A stretch of DNA of 64,000 bases, taken from NCBI GenBank assembly GCA_041749475.1, contig JBGTBD010000011.1, positions 1 through 64,000 of the forward strand, given 5' to 3'. Made by a program: the position numbers and the translations under genes. Positions 1-7,632 of this stretch are shown here, piece after piece. The stretch comes from JBGTBD01 sp041749475 (GTDB lineage Bacteria > Pseudomonadota > Alphaproteobacteria > Rickettsiales > UBA998). The notes under the pieces are model-generated. The model ran no database searches. It had not been told where the DNA came from and saw only the letters and a list, made by a program, of their open reading frames with translations. Every line of letters begins with the position of its first letter. Within the stretch, counting starts at the first letter, position 1.

Positions 1-1039
1 CCTCCTCCTCAAGCATCTGCCTTGCTTCAGTCAAATTTCCATTTAGTAACAAACCGCCGATAACATTATGTAGATACAGCTTTTGTTCCGGCTGAAGTTC
101 ATATGCCTTTTTATAGCAAGCCAAAGCCCTTTTGAAATTACCCAATTTTTCGTGACAAAGACCTTTATAGTTAAAGGTATCTGCATGTCTTGGAGCAGAT
201 ACCGATATAAATTCAAATAATTTAAGTGCCTCTGCATAACTTTCTTTCTTAAAAAGAACTTCTGCTTTGTTAAAGGCAGCGACTAAATTGGAAGGATTCA
301 GTTCTAGCGCTTTGTTAAAATGAAATAGCGCTGCATCATATAAATTTAAATTGCTGCATGATAATCCGAAATTATTGTGGCCTTCTGAAGAATTTGGTTC
401 AGCTTTTAAATATTTATCATAAAGGCTCATGGCCTTATTATACTGTCCTTTTAAGTTAGCTTGATATGCAGCAGCAAAAATCATCTCTTTAGGAAAAGAT
501 GATAGTAGCTTATCTGTAGCATCATCAACTACTTCTAAAGCTTTTTCCAAACCCTCACTTTTTTCTGGGGAAAGTTTAATTTCATTTTCTGATATAGCCC
601 TTGCGTTACTATCTTTTATCCCCTGACTAGCTGGTAAATCAGATATATTACCTACGCTTTTTCTAATTTGCTCCATTCCATATTCTGCAACGGTTTGGAC
701 AGTCTCAACATGTACTTTTATTTTTTCGGTCGCATCTATACTTTTAGCTTTGAATTCCTGCTCAACTTTTTCGACTTCGGATTTAATTTTGTAAGCCCTC
801 CAAGCAAAAAATCCAAATATCGCTAATATTAGCCCTGCTACAGAGGCATAAATTTGAATATTCAAATAAAAATCATCAATCCGTTGTGAAACTAATTTTA
901 TTTCAAAAATTGATCTCTCAAGATTTGAAACTTTGTTTTCAATAATTTGAACTTTGGAAATGTTTGATGCTGCATTAGCAAAACCAAAAAACCCACTTAA
1001 AACTATTATTATAAACGTATTGAGAGCAAGCCTAAGCAT
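1..1039 (-). CDS. TPR-repeat membrane protein, C-terminus cut by window edge
   Basis: An open frame runs from the ATG at 1039 to the left edge, so 346 residues are visible and the end is missing. Residues 1-23 form a hydrophobic signal-like segment, residues 62-82 a transmembrane helix ending in a WRAYK anchor, and residues 85-125 a charged, probably coiled segment. From about residue 185 there are roughly five tetratricopeptide units, for example HFNKALELNPSN and ALACYKKAYELQPE. TPR arrays usually hold protein partners, so this is likely a membrane-anchored scaffold whose partner is unknown. The gene is clearly AT-rich, with many AAA, TTA and ATA codons, unlike the GC-rich genes from 5.4 kb onward, which fits acquisition by transfer. 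The membrane and TPR calls are well supported; the function is not. Confidence 0.8.
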   Translation of the reverse strand, partial: MLRLALNTFIIIVLSGFFGFANAASNISKVQIIENKVSNLERSIFEIKLVSQRIDDFYLNIQIYASVAGLILAIFGFFAWRAYKIKSEVEKVEQEFKAKSIDATEKIKVHVETVQTVAEYGMEQIRKSVGNISDLPASQGIKDSNARAISENEIKLSPEKSEGLEKALEVVDDATDKLLSSFPKEMIFAAAYQANLKGQYNKAMSLYDKYLKAEPNSSEGHNNFGLSCSNLNLYDAALFHFNKALELNPSNLVAAFNKAEVLFKKESYAEALKLFEFISVSAPRHADTFNYKGLCHEKLGNFKRALACYKKAYELQPEQKLYLHNVIGGLLLNGNLTEARQMLEEE

Positions 1040-1072
1040 ATAAATCCTTGTTGGAATTATGTTACTAATCTA

Positions 1073-1426
1073 TCAAACAGCCGCCTCAACCATAATCTCC
1101 ACATCATATCCCGGCGCTGCCAGTTTCGATTCCACCGTCGCGCGGGCTGGCGTTTTTCTTGGCACTACCCAGGCGTCCCAGGCTTGGTTCATTTGGGAGA
1201 AGGTGCTGATGTCGGTGAGCCAGATGTTGGCTTTGAGGATGCGGGTCTTGTCGCTGCCGGCCTGTTTCAGGATGGCGTCGATCTGGGTGAGGATGTCTTT
1301 GGTCTGCTCGGTGACGGATTTGCCCATCGCGCTGTCGGCGACGACGCCGGAGGTGTAGACGACGCCGTTATAGACGACGGCCTCGCTCATACGGTTGCCC
1401 GGTTCGATGCGGATGATATCGGTCAT
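1073..1426 (-). CDS. RidA/YjgF/UK114 family protein
   Basis: The 117-residue product has the length and pattern of the RidA family: AVVYNGVVYTSGVVAD near the N-terminus, a central EQTKDILTQIDAILKQAGS helix, and LKANIWLTDISTF. RidA proteins hydrolyse reactive enamine/imine intermediates made by PLP enzymes, or belong to related subgroups acting on other small molecules. The family's usual C-terminal signature with a catalytic Arg is only partly matched: PARATVESKLAAPGYDVEIMVEAAV keeps the Arg of the RATVE block. The start is supported by an AGGAG ribosome site 8-12 bases upstream. It is a single gene between an AT-rich TPR gene and a gene-poor stretch. The subgroup and substrate cannot be told from the sequence. 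Confidence 0.9.
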   Translation of the reverse strand: MTDIIRIEPGNRMSEAVVYNGVVYTSGVVADSAMGKSVTEQTKDILTQIDAILKQAGSDKTRILKANIWLTDISTFSQMNQAWDAWVVPRKTPARATVESKLAAPGYDVEIMVEAAV

Positions 1427-1738
1427 GCTGGTCTCTCCTGAATCAATGTGTACTCAGGCAATCTATAGACGTTTTCGGCGATGGATGGTATCCCAAATCA
1501 TCACCCGGTAGTTTGCGCCCCGGGCTTACTCTCCTCCACGATACCCCTCAGCGTCGCCCACGATTTCACCCGGACGGAGTTCAAGAAAAAAGGCTGGGTA
1601 GCGTTGATTACATCTCTATCATCACTCCTGACGTGCCTTTTATTCGCCACCCCATTTGGGGTACGGATATTTGAACTGTATCGGTCTAGCCTGTGGTCTT
1701 AAGCGAGCTATCCTCATCCACGAAAGAACAGGCATATC
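1427..1738. other. Gene-poor stretch with one doubtful ORF
   Basis: About 310 bases separate RidA from the small ORF at 1739. A 73-codon frame at 1481-1702 (+) encodes a possible hydrophobic helix (WVALITSLSSLLTCLLFATP) after a charged segment. It lacks a convincing ribosome site and could be the remnant of a decayed membrane-protein gene. No tRNA, terminator or repeat was recognised here. Confidence 0.4.
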
Positions 1739-1891
1739 ATGACAAACGAGAACGCAAAGAACAAGGACTGGAACATTCCGATGAAGCTACCCAGTGTCCG
1801 GCCAGAAGATTACCCCAAGGACGTAGATGCGACCCATGGGTCTGCGGCTAAGGACGGTGGGAAGCATACGGCGAAAAAGAAGCCGGAGTAG
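1739..1891 (+). CDS. Small hypothetical protein, 50 aa
   Basis: ATG at 1739 and TAG at 1889-1891 enclose 50 codons for a hydrophilic peptide rich in Lys, Asp and Pro, with the segment NIPMKLPSVRPEDYPKDVDA and a basic tail KHTAKKKPE. Composition and codon use look like a real small cytosolic protein rather than chance, but the upstream AGGCA is a weak ribosome site and I do not recognise a family. No neighbour is close enough to suggest an operon. Confidence 0.45.
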   Translation: MTNENAKNKDWNIPMKLPSVRPEDYPKDVDATHGSAAKDGGKHTAKKKPE

Positions 1892-1962
1892 TTAGATTTC
1901 CGTATCTCTTTGATGGGTGTAATTAATCATCAAAATACCACTGCACGGCTTACTAACTACTT

Positions 1963-2466
1963 TTATCCAGCATATATATAAAAGATCTTGTGAATAGCAG
2001 GAGCAACTAAAATCATTCCTACACGACCATAAGCATAAAAACTGCCCGGTTTAGAGAGCGCTTTTTTAAACGATTCCTCTGCATTGGGATCGATGTCAAT
2101 GCAATAACCACATTCCGGTCCTTTTTCATAAAATGGTACTCCGCGTGATCCACTGACTGGTGTTTCATACCACTCTTCGTATTTTCCCTGCAATCCATTT
2201 CCTATACGAGCTGAAGGAAAAGATGATAGATACGCAACGCCTTTTAATCGCACTTTTTCTGCAATTTCATCTGGCAGAGCATACATAATGAAACCTGTTT
2301 CGGCGCCGCCCGGACCAAATCCCCAAGACTCTTCATTGGCAAAAAGAATACGCCAAACATGCATTTCATCCGGAACAAAATTTAGTCGGTGATTATATTG
2401 ATATGCTTGCCAGCTCAAAAAAACTGCACAGCAGACTATAACAGTCCATTTTAGTGCGCGTTTCAT
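1963..2466 (-). CDS. Hypothetical membrane-anchored protein
   Basis: The 167-residue product starts MKRALKWTVIVCCAVFLSW, a basic end plus one hydrophobic segment (residues 5-22) that is either an uncleaved signal anchor or a signal peptide. The rest looks globular and extracytoplasmic, with motifs FGPGGAETGFIMYALPDEIA, VAYLSSFP and a CGYC pair near residue 118 that could form a disulfide. I do not recognise the family. The gene stands alone between a small ORF and tRNA-Ser. Its base composition is intermediate between the AT-rich left-edge gene and the GC-rich core genes. Confidence 0.65.
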   Translation of the reverse strand: MKRALKWTVIVCCAVFLSWQAYQYNHRLNFVPDEMHVWRILFANEESWGFGPGGAETGFIMYALPDEIAEKVRLKGVAYLSSFPSARIGNGLQGKYEEWYETPVSGSRGVPFYEKGPECGYCIDIDPNAEESFKKALSKPGSFYAYGRVGMILVAPAIHKIFYIYAG

Positions 2467-2528
2467 AACTTTAATTCTATGTCTCTCTGTGCACTATTAC
2501 TGAGTATTTATAGAACTTCTAAGGCTGA

Positions 2529-2618
2529 TGGCGGAAGCGGTGAGATTCGAACTCACGGAGAGCTTGCACCCTCGCTAGTTTTCAAGACTAGTGCCTTAAA
2601 CCACTCGGCCACACTTCC
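2529..2618 (-). tRNA. tRNA-Ser (anticodon TGA)
   Basis: On the minus strand GGAAGTG at the 5' end pairs with CGCTTCC at the 3' end. The anticodon loop is CTTGAAA with anticodon TGA, inside the stem ACTAG/CTAGC region. A long variable arm (GAGGGTGCAAGCTCTC) is typical of serine tRNAs, and the T arm reads GTTCGAATC. The 3' CCA is encoded (2529-2531). The gene is complete; two partial copies of its 5' half lie immediately upstream. Confidence 0.96.
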
Positions 2619-2683
2619 ACTACTTTCAGCGCCAGACTCGCGGGCGTTTTGATGCTTCGCCTACTGGCTCCGCACCCTGCGGG

Positions 2684-2726
2684 CGTACAATTGCATTGTA
2701 CGTCCAATTTTTCTACTGAAAAATTG
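2684..2726. repeat. Two adjacent perfect hairpins between tRNA-Ser copies
   Basis: Positions 2684-2702 hold an 8-bp perfect inverted repeat with a TGC loop (CGTACAAT/ATTGTACG). Positions 2705-2726 hold a 9-bp perfect inverted repeat with a TACT loop (CAATTTTTC/GAAAAATTG). They fill the space just before the second copy of the tRNA-Ser 5' half. They could be processing or termination structures, or remnants of a mobile element; nothing here decides between these. Confidence 0.6.
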
Positions 2727-2764
2727 TCAAGACTAGTGCCTTAAACCACTCGGCCACACTTCCA
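2727..2764 (-). repeat. Exact copy of the tRNA-Ser 5' half
   Basis: These 38 bases match 2582-2619 exactly. They cover the acceptor 5' strand, D arm and anticodon 5' strand up to and including the TGA anticodon, then stop. The copy lies 145 bases upstream of the intact gene on the same strand and cannot fold into a tRNA. It looks like an attachment-site-type or duplication scar. Confidence 0.85.
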
Positions 2765-2834
2765 TACTGCCACATCACCATCATGTGGTTTTTTCTTCTT
2801 TTGTCCAGCACCCCTGCAAGCAGGCTGCGGGACG

Positions 2835-2852
2835 CACTCGGCTACACTTCCA
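2835..2852 (-). repeat. Short degenerate third copy of the tRNA-Ser 5' end
   Basis: These 18 bases match the first 18 positions of the tRNA-Ser 5' region (with one flanking base) with a single mismatch at 2843. It is 88 bases beyond the second copy. The match is short but lies in series with the other two, so chance is unlikely. Confidence 0.6.
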
Positions 2853-2920
2853 GACTGCTTGACGCAGAATACGCAAATTGTGGCAAAATGGGGGAATTGT
2901 CCAGTAAATTACTAGGAGTT

Positions 2921-3370
2921 TTACGGGAGAATCTCGAAGGCGGGCATGCGCTCTAGGGCGGCGATGTGGTAATCGCAGAGGATGCGGTCTTGCAGTTGGG
3001 CTATGGAGAATGGCAGTTTGAGGCAGCCGGAGACACCGTACCGCGCCAGTTCGCGGATGAATTTACCGGAGGTGTCGTTGCAGATGGCGATGACGTCGAT
3101 GCAGGGCAGCGAGAGTTGGCCCGCGAAGGCGGCCAGCGTGTCCAAAATCATCTGGTTTTCGCCGACGATGATGGCGAGCGAATAATGCGCCTCGTCCTCG
3201 GCATGGCGGGCGACGTGCTGGAGCGCACCGTCTTTTGTGACGGCGACGTCAATCCGCGTGATACCCAGCATACGCAAGGTGGTGATGATGACGCCGCGCG
3301 TATCGCTATTGGCGTCGATGACCAGTGCATTGCTATGGCGGGATGTGACGTGCTCTTGGGTGGGTAGCAT
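2921..3370 (-). CDS. Degenerate response-regulator receiver domain protein
   Basis: The 149-residue product has the spacing of a stand-alone CheY-like domain: beta-1 ALVIDANSDT (Asp19), a helix to RMLGITRIDVAVTKDGAL, beta-3 SLAIIVGENQM, then a C-terminal GVSGCLKLPFSIAQL holding the conserved Lys118-Leu-Pro in place of the usual Lys-Pro. At the end of beta-3, where the phospho-accepting Asp should stand, the sequence is VGENQ, so normal phosphorylation is not expected. Such pseudo-receivers usually act by protein contact. It stands alone with no kinase or output domain nearby. The fold call is from pattern only. Confidence 0.65.
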   Translation of the reverse strand: MLPTQEHVTSRHSNALVIDANSDTRGVIITTLRMLGITRIDVAVTKDGALQHVARHAEDEAHYSLAIIVGENQMILDTLAAFAGQLSLPCIDVIAICNDTSGKFIRELARYGVSGCLKLPFSIAQLQDRILCDYHIAALERMPAFEILP

Positions 3371-3566
3371 GACCGTCCTTTAAAATGAAACGATAGACAC
3401 TGCGTCAGCCGAATTTTTTTATACACATAGTGTGTGAGGCGAAATAATCAACATATAAAACCCGGTTAGGGGCATTTTGTCATGTAACACGATAGGGGAT
3501 GCCAGGTAGAGAGTCATGAAGGTTAATATATTTACCAACACTCCCCTTCTCCATCATACTTGGGAT

Positions 3567-4478
3567 TTAATCCACGGGATCAAGCGGCAATGCCGGATCC
3601 TTATGCTTTCTGATACGACGAACGTTGACGATGGCAACCCCGCACATGGTCACTACGCCGCCGAGGATCGTCGTCCAGTCCGGCACGGTGTGAATCCATA
3701 ACCAGCTGATGAAAACGACCATCACCGGATTGAAATAGAGGAAGCTGGAGGTCTTGCTGGCCGGGAGTTTGGTGAGCAGGTAGGCCCAGAGGAAATACCC
3801 CAGCACGGAGGAGGATAGCGCGATGATGAGGATGGCCCAGAAGGCGTCGTTATGTACGGGCATCGAGATGAAATGGGGGAATCCCCTGTAACCGAACGGC
3901 AGGGCGAACAGCGACCCGGCGACGGTACTGTAAATGGTGATCTCCATCGCAGTATAGCGCGCCAATAGTTTTTTCTGCAGGATGGTGAGCGTGGTCTGCG
4001 CGGTGGTGGAGAGAAACGCGAAAAGAACGCCGATCTCGAAGGTGACTCCGCCGCCCTTGGAAAGCGATATGATCGCCGCGCCCGAAAAACCAAGTAAAAT
4101 ACCGATGCCGGTGCGCCAGCCGATTTTCTCGCCCAGGAAGAAGGTCGAGAGCACTACGACGCAAATGGGTGTGAGCGCGACGACGAGGCTGGCATCCGCC
4201 GGGCTGATAGTGTCGGCAGCAAGCGCAAGCCCCAGATTATACCCCGCCAACCCGAACGCCCCGGTCACGAACAGCAGCGGCACGTCCTTCCAGCGAGGCG
4301 GTTTCATGCGCGAGGCGAAGGCGTAGACGAGCATCACCACAGCCGCGATGGTGAGCCGCAGGGCCGTCATCTCGAACGGCGAAAACTCCGTGGACGCCAC
4401 GGAAATCGAGGTGAATCCCGCCGGCCAGACAATCATCAGCAGGATAAAGGCAATCACGACGCGGGTGGAGGTGCTCAT
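3567..4478 (-). CDS. EamA/DMT-family transporter
   Basis: The 303-residue product is almost wholly hydrophobic with about ten membrane helices, the layout of two EamA domains in tandem. Family-like segments include FTSISVASTEFSPFEMTALR near the start, ADASLVVALTPICVVVLSTFFLGEKIG at the end of the first half, and a second-half LPASKTSSFLYFNPVMVVFISWLW. Members export or import small metabolites across the inner membrane; the substrate cannot be predicted. The C-terminus is basic (RRIRKHKD), consistent with the cytoplasmic side. The gene stands alone on its strand. Confidence 0.9.
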   Translation of the reverse strand: MSTSTRVVIAFILLMIVWPAGFTSISVASTEFSPFEMTALRLTIAAVVMLVYAFASRMKPPRWKDVPLLFVTGAFGLAGYNLGLALAADTISPADASLVVALTPICVVVLSTFFLGEKIGWRTGIGILLGFSGAAIISLSKGGGVTFEIGVLFAFLSTTAQTTLTILQKKLLARYTAMEITIYSTVAGSLFALPFGYRGFPHFISMPVHNDAFWAILIIALSSSVLGYFLWAYLLTKLPASKTSSFLYFNPVMVVFISWLWIHTVPDWTTILGGVVTMCGVAIVNVRRIRKHKDPALPLDPVD

Positions 4479-4605
4479 ATACCGTGCCTAATCCCCCGCA
4501 GAGTCTATTGCAACTGAAAAATCAGTTACGCGCAGGAAATTACCATTTAAAATCAATTGATGTGTCGGGAATGTCGTTTTTTATAGGGACATGCCAATTT
4601 AGTAA

Positions 4606-4650
4606 TTTAACTGAAATGTAACACATTAAGAGTTTGCAAAAGACTATTAT
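4606..4650 (+). promoter_or_regulatory. Predicted promoter with 11-bp direct repeat (orphan gene 4690)
   Basis: TTAAC at 4607 and GTAAC at 4618 are half-sites 11 bp apart, and a -10-like TATTAT begins at 4645, 38 bp from the first half-site. The arrangement matches the promoter before 27091 (spacing 38) and those before 12240, 14958 and 15579 (spacing 37). No TTGACA-like -35 is present. The half-sites are also one base from a CtrA-type TTAA-N7-TTAA. The implied start of transcription near 4657 leaves a 33-base leader with AGGGA before the ATG. Confidence 0.5.
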
Positions 4651-4689
4651 TATTGCATTACATACGCATTAGCACATCACAGGGATATT

Positions 4690-5322
4690 ATGGCTAAAAA
4701 TACTCCTATGGGAATCTATGAAGCTGAAGATAAATTCAATGAATTGCGGGAGAGAATAACTGCTGCCTGCGCGATACATGACCAGGCTACAGAGACCTCT
4801 CCTTCTACACTGACAAGTAGAGCAGAACGCATCCGCGAAAAAGCCCATGAAAGTGCAGATGATACTGTTTTGGGTTTAATGAAAAAGTCCTATGATCTGG
4901 CGCTTAATACTGCGGAGTATTCTATACCTATACCCGGTACATCCGAGCGTGCTTTATCTCCTAAAGGCGCTGAGTTTCTTATTACTCAGGGCTTCATTCC
5001 CCCTACTCTAATCCCACAAGGATTGAATCCACAGCAAGCGCAAAACGTACTGCGTGGGCCGGATGCTGACCTATTCACCTCCGATCTTGGTAATTATATG
5101 GATACATTCACGCCTAATGGGTTTCAGAATTATTTGAAAGGAATGCAAAAAGAGGGGCCTCTTTTCAATGGGAACGGTGAACTAATCACAGGGCAAGACG
5201 TCATTGAAGCCGCCGTTGGCACAACCTGTGATACAGTTGCTCCGCCGTTATTTACACCTAAACAAGAAGGGCTTCAGGGTCAGCAATTCAAAGTACCGGG
5301 TAGATTCTATAAAGGCCAATAA
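4690..5322 (+). CDS. Hypothetical protein, 210 aa
   Basis: The start ATG at 4690 follows AGGGA by five bases. The product is hydrophilic, without signal peptide or membrane helix. It begins with a charged helical region (EAEDKFNELRERITAACAIHDQ, SRAERIREKAHESADD), continues with a Pro/Gly-rich centre and ends in RFYKGQ. I do not recognise a family. The gene is more AT-rich than the core genes and is followed closely by tRNA-Met on the other strand. Its promoter resembles those of the envelope genes at 9-16 kb, which is the only clue to its role. Confidence 0.65.
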   Translation: MAKNTPMGIYEAEDKFNELRERITAACAIHDQATETSPSTLTSRAERIREKAHESADDTVLGLMKKSYDLALNTAEYSIPIPGTSERALSPKGAEFLITQGFIPPTLIPQGLNPQQAQNVLRGPDADLFTSDLGNYMDTFTPNGFQNYLKGMQKEGPLFNGNGELITGQDVIEAAVGTTCDTVAPPLFTPKQEGLQGQQFKVPGRFYKGQ

Positions 5323-5331
5323 CGCTAGAAG

Positions 5332-5406
5332 TGGTGGCTCGAGAGGGATTTGAACCCCCGACCAAGGGATTATGATTCCCCTGCTCTACCGCTGAGCTAC
5401 CGAGCC
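5332..5406 (-). tRNA. tRNA-Met (anticodon CAT), elongator type
   Basis: On the minus strand GGCTCGG pairs with TCGAGCC, the D arm reads AGCTCAGCGGTAGAGC, the anticodon loop is ATCATAA with CAT, and the T arm reads GGGGGTTCAAATCCCTC. The 3' CCA is encoded. The anticodon stem GGGGA/TCCCT is like elongator tRNA-Met rather than initiator (no three G-C pairs at the loop) or lysidine tRNA-Ile. Identity between Met and Ile2 is therefore probable but not certain. Confidence 0.9.
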
Positions 5407-5457
5407 ACTCGGCTGCCGTAAGCAACCAGTTGGCTATAATGATTCCCGCCACCTCTG

Positions 5458-5871
5458 TCAAGCCGAAGCGCGGCGCAAGGCCAGCGATAGGCGAGCCAGC
5501 CGTTCCTCCCGTAGTTCGGCGATGTAACGCACAGAACCCTTGCCCCAGACCGGATTCGGCCATGCGGGGTCGTGCCGGAAACGGGCGATGATGTGCATGT
5601 GGAGTTGCGGGACTTGGTTGCCGAGGGCGGCGATATTCAATTTATCAGGGGAAAACAGGCGCTTCATGGCATCCGACACATGAGCTGTCTCTTCCAAGAG
5701 GCGGCGTTGGTCGGTTTCCGACAGGTCGATGATCTCACTCGCCCCTTCCACGCGGGGGACGAGAATGACCCACGGATAGAGCGCGTTATCCATCAGCAGG
5801 GCGTCACATAAGGACAGGCGGGCGATGCGGTGGGTGTCACGTTTCAAGGTGGGGTGAAGGCTGAACGGCAT
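5458..5871 (-). CDS. HIT-family hydrolase
   Basis: The 137-residue product carries the histidine-triad region as QVPQLHMHIIARF, with His91 and His93 in place; the first triad position is Gln89, a known variant. Upstream segments CDALLMDNALYPWVILVPR and IIDLSETDQRRLLEE fit HIT beta strands and helix. HIT proteins cleave nucleotide phosphoanhydride or phosphoramidate bonds. Length is typical. The gene is followed, on the same strand, by nothing close; upstream it abuts the MAPEG gene (3 bases), so the two may be co-transcribed. Substrate unknown. Confidence 0.9.
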   Translation of the reverse strand: MPFSLHPTLKRDTHRIARLSLCDALLMDNALYPWVILVPRVEGASEIIDLSETDQRRLLEETAHVSDAMKRLFSPDKLNIAALGNQVPQLHMHIIARFRHDPAWPNPVWGKGSVRYIAELREERLARLSLALRRASA

Positions 5872-5874
5872 GGC

Positions 5875-6285
5875 TTACCCAATCATATAGACTTGCAGCA
5901 CCATCGCCAGCAGCCAGAGGGCGAGCAGGCCCAGCACGGTGAAAGTGAGGATCATCCCCGCCATCCGGTAGCGGAAATTTTTAGGGTTGCGCACTTCTAC
6001 GACGGTGATGGAATAGGCGTGGCTCACCCGCCCCAGCAGCAGTGCCATACCCGCGATATGCAGCAGCAAGTGGCTGCCGCGCATCAACTCACAGGCGCTC
6101 ATCACCAGCAGTATCATCGGCACGTATTCGACGAAATTACCTTGCGCGCGGATGGCGCGGCCCAATAAGGGATGGTCATTACCGAACAGGGCGACCTGCT
6201 CGCGGAAACGTTGGCGGATGACCAGTACGCTCAATACAAGTAGCATCAGGGCAGAGAGCGACATATAAAGCGGGGTAACGATCAT
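5875..6285 (-). CDS. MAPEG-family membrane protein
   Basis: I place the start at the ATG at 6285, which has GGAGG eight bases upstream; a longer frame exists to 6381 but lacks a site. The 136-residue product has four hydrophobic helices and the MAPEG pattern: RAQGNFVEYVPMILLVMSA in the second helix and LLGRVSHAYS in the third. MAPEG proteins are membrane glutathione-dependent enzymes or relatives; bacterial members are mostly uncharacterised. It is probably co-transcribed with the HIT gene. Confidence 0.88.
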   Translation of the reverse strand: MIVTPLYMSLSALMLLVLSVLVIRQRFREQVALFGNDHPLLGRAIRAQGNFVEYVPMILLVMSACELMRGSHLLLHIAGMALLLGRVSHAYSITVVEVRNPKNFRYRMAGMILTFTVLGLLALWLLAMVLQVYMIG

Positions 6286-6355
6286 GGAAATTTCCTCCGT
6301 GGTTATTTTAGATGTAGACAAGAACAGCAAGCCACGCAACGGATAATGGCGCATA

Positions 6356-6390
6356 GAAAAAGCGCCGATACGTTTCCGCATCGGCGCTTT
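6356..6390 (-). terminator. Rho-independent terminator after the RTX gene
   Basis: On the minus strand the stem AAAGCGCCGAT pairs perfectly with ATCGGCGCTTT around a ten-base loop and is followed by a run of T. It lies 18 bases past the stop codon of the RTX gene at 6408. Confidence 0.85.
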
Positions 6391-6407
6391 CCCTACAACA
6401 TAAAAGC

Positions 6408-7442
6408 TTAGACGAAGCTGAAGCTGGTGGCGTCGAACGTCGTGGACAGCGTCGCCAGATCGGGCAATGCTACTGCGAAGTCGGCCAGTGCCAGTTTCGC
6501 GCCTTCGGCACCGAGATCGACGCTGTATGCCAGATGCGCGATGTTGGAGGTATCGACGAAGAGGAAGATACCCTGCGCTTCGGTGATGTTGGCGTTGGCC
6601 GCGATCGCCGCTGCCGCCGCATCCGCATCCGCATACGTGTTGACGGTGTCCATCAGCACGTTGCCGTTAGCGACGGTACTGAAATCACCGGATTGGAAGT
6701 TGATGGGGTTCGGCAGGCCGAGCGTGCCGCTCACGAAGGAGATGCTATCGCTAGCGAGGAGGCTCCAGTCGTCCACGAGGCTGTCCGTCCCGTTCTGGGC
6801 ATCGAAGACGTAGGTATCCGCATCGACGCCGCCGCTGACGGAGTCGTTACCGTTGCCGCCCGTCAGCGTGTCGTTGCCGACGCTGCCGATGATGGAATCG
6901 TTGCCGTTGCCGCCGAGGATGACGTCCGCACTGCCCTGACCGTTCAGGTAGTCATTGCCGTTGCCGCCGTCCATGGTGTCGAGGTTGCCGCCGCCGAGCA
7001 TGGAATCGTTACCGTTGCCGCCTTCCATCGTGTCGCGGCCACCGTCGCCCAGCATGGTGTCTTCCCCATTGCCGCCGAACATCAGGTCGTGGTCGAGACC
7101 GCCGTCCATGTAATCGTTGCCGTTACCGCCGTCGAGCGTGTCTTCATCGTCTTCGCCGAGAACCGTATCGTTGCCGTTTTCACCGAACAGGCTGTCTTCG
7201 CCTGTCCCGCCGAGGATGGAATCATTATCGTTGCTAGCGTAGATCGTGTCGTTATCTGCACCGCCATAGAGCGTATCCTTGCCGGAACCTGCGTAGATCA
7301 GGTCATTGCCTGCATCGCCGTAGAGGGTGTTGTTACCGAGCTTGTCGGTGATGGTGTCATTACCTGCGTCACCATAAATCGTGTCGCTGGGGATGCCGCC
7401 TTTCAGCGTTTCGCTGTTAATCGTGCCAAAAATCGTCGCCAT
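6408..7442 (-). CDS. RTX-type calcium-binding repeat protein, probably type I secreted
   Basis: Residues about 20-215 consist of roughly twenty nonapeptide repeats of the form GGxGNDxhx (for example GGNGNDYMDG and GGNGNDSIIG), the parallel beta-roll that binds calcium. There is no N-terminal signal peptide. The C-terminal 120 residues lack repeats, are acidic and alanine-rich, and end in a hydrophobic-hydroxyl tail FDATSFSFV, as in C-terminal type I secretion signals. An AAGGAG site precedes the ATG and a strong terminator follows, so this is a single-gene unit. No catalytic domain is visible, so a structural, adhesive or surface-layer role is more likely than a toxin. No type I exporter genes are in the window. 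Confidence 0.9.
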   Translation of the reverse strand: MATIFGTINSETLKGGIPSDTIYGDAGNDTITDKLGNNTLYGDAGNDLIYAGSGKDTLYGGADNDTIYASNDNDSILGGTGEDSLFGENGNDTVLGEDDEDTLDGGNGNDYMDGGLDHDLMFGGNGEDTMLGDGGRDTMEGGNGNDSMLGGGNLDTMDGGNGNDYLNGQGSADVILGGNGNDSIIGSVGNDTLTGGNGNDSVSGGVDADTYVFDAQNGTDSLVDDWSLLASDSISFVSGTLGLPNPINFQSGDFSTVANGNVLMDTVNTYADADAAAAAIAANANITEAQGIFLFVDTSNIAHLAYSVDLGAEGAKLALADFAVALPDLATLSTTFDATSFSFV

Positions 7443-7632
7443 AATAGAACTCCTTGGTTGGATGGATACTCGTCACTCCGGGAATCGCGGATAGGTAGGC
7501 GCGAATCCTTCCTCAGAGTGAAAAATAGGGTGTTCCCAATCACTGGGAACGTGCTGTGCATGATATAGAAAAGCGCGTCCCGATACCGTGACGGATGTCA
7601 CGGAAAACGGCGCAAAAAAGGTTGAGGAAAAT

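Noticed and set aside
1481..1702. 73-codon plus-strand frame with one hydrophobic segment
   Set aside because: No ribosome site or family match; possibly a decayed membrane-protein gene. Noted in the description of the gene-poor stretch only.
6534..7568. 344-codon plus-strand frame opposite the RTX gene
   Set aside because: Its repetitive Val/Ala/His/Ile translation is simply the complement of the RTX nonapeptide repeats.
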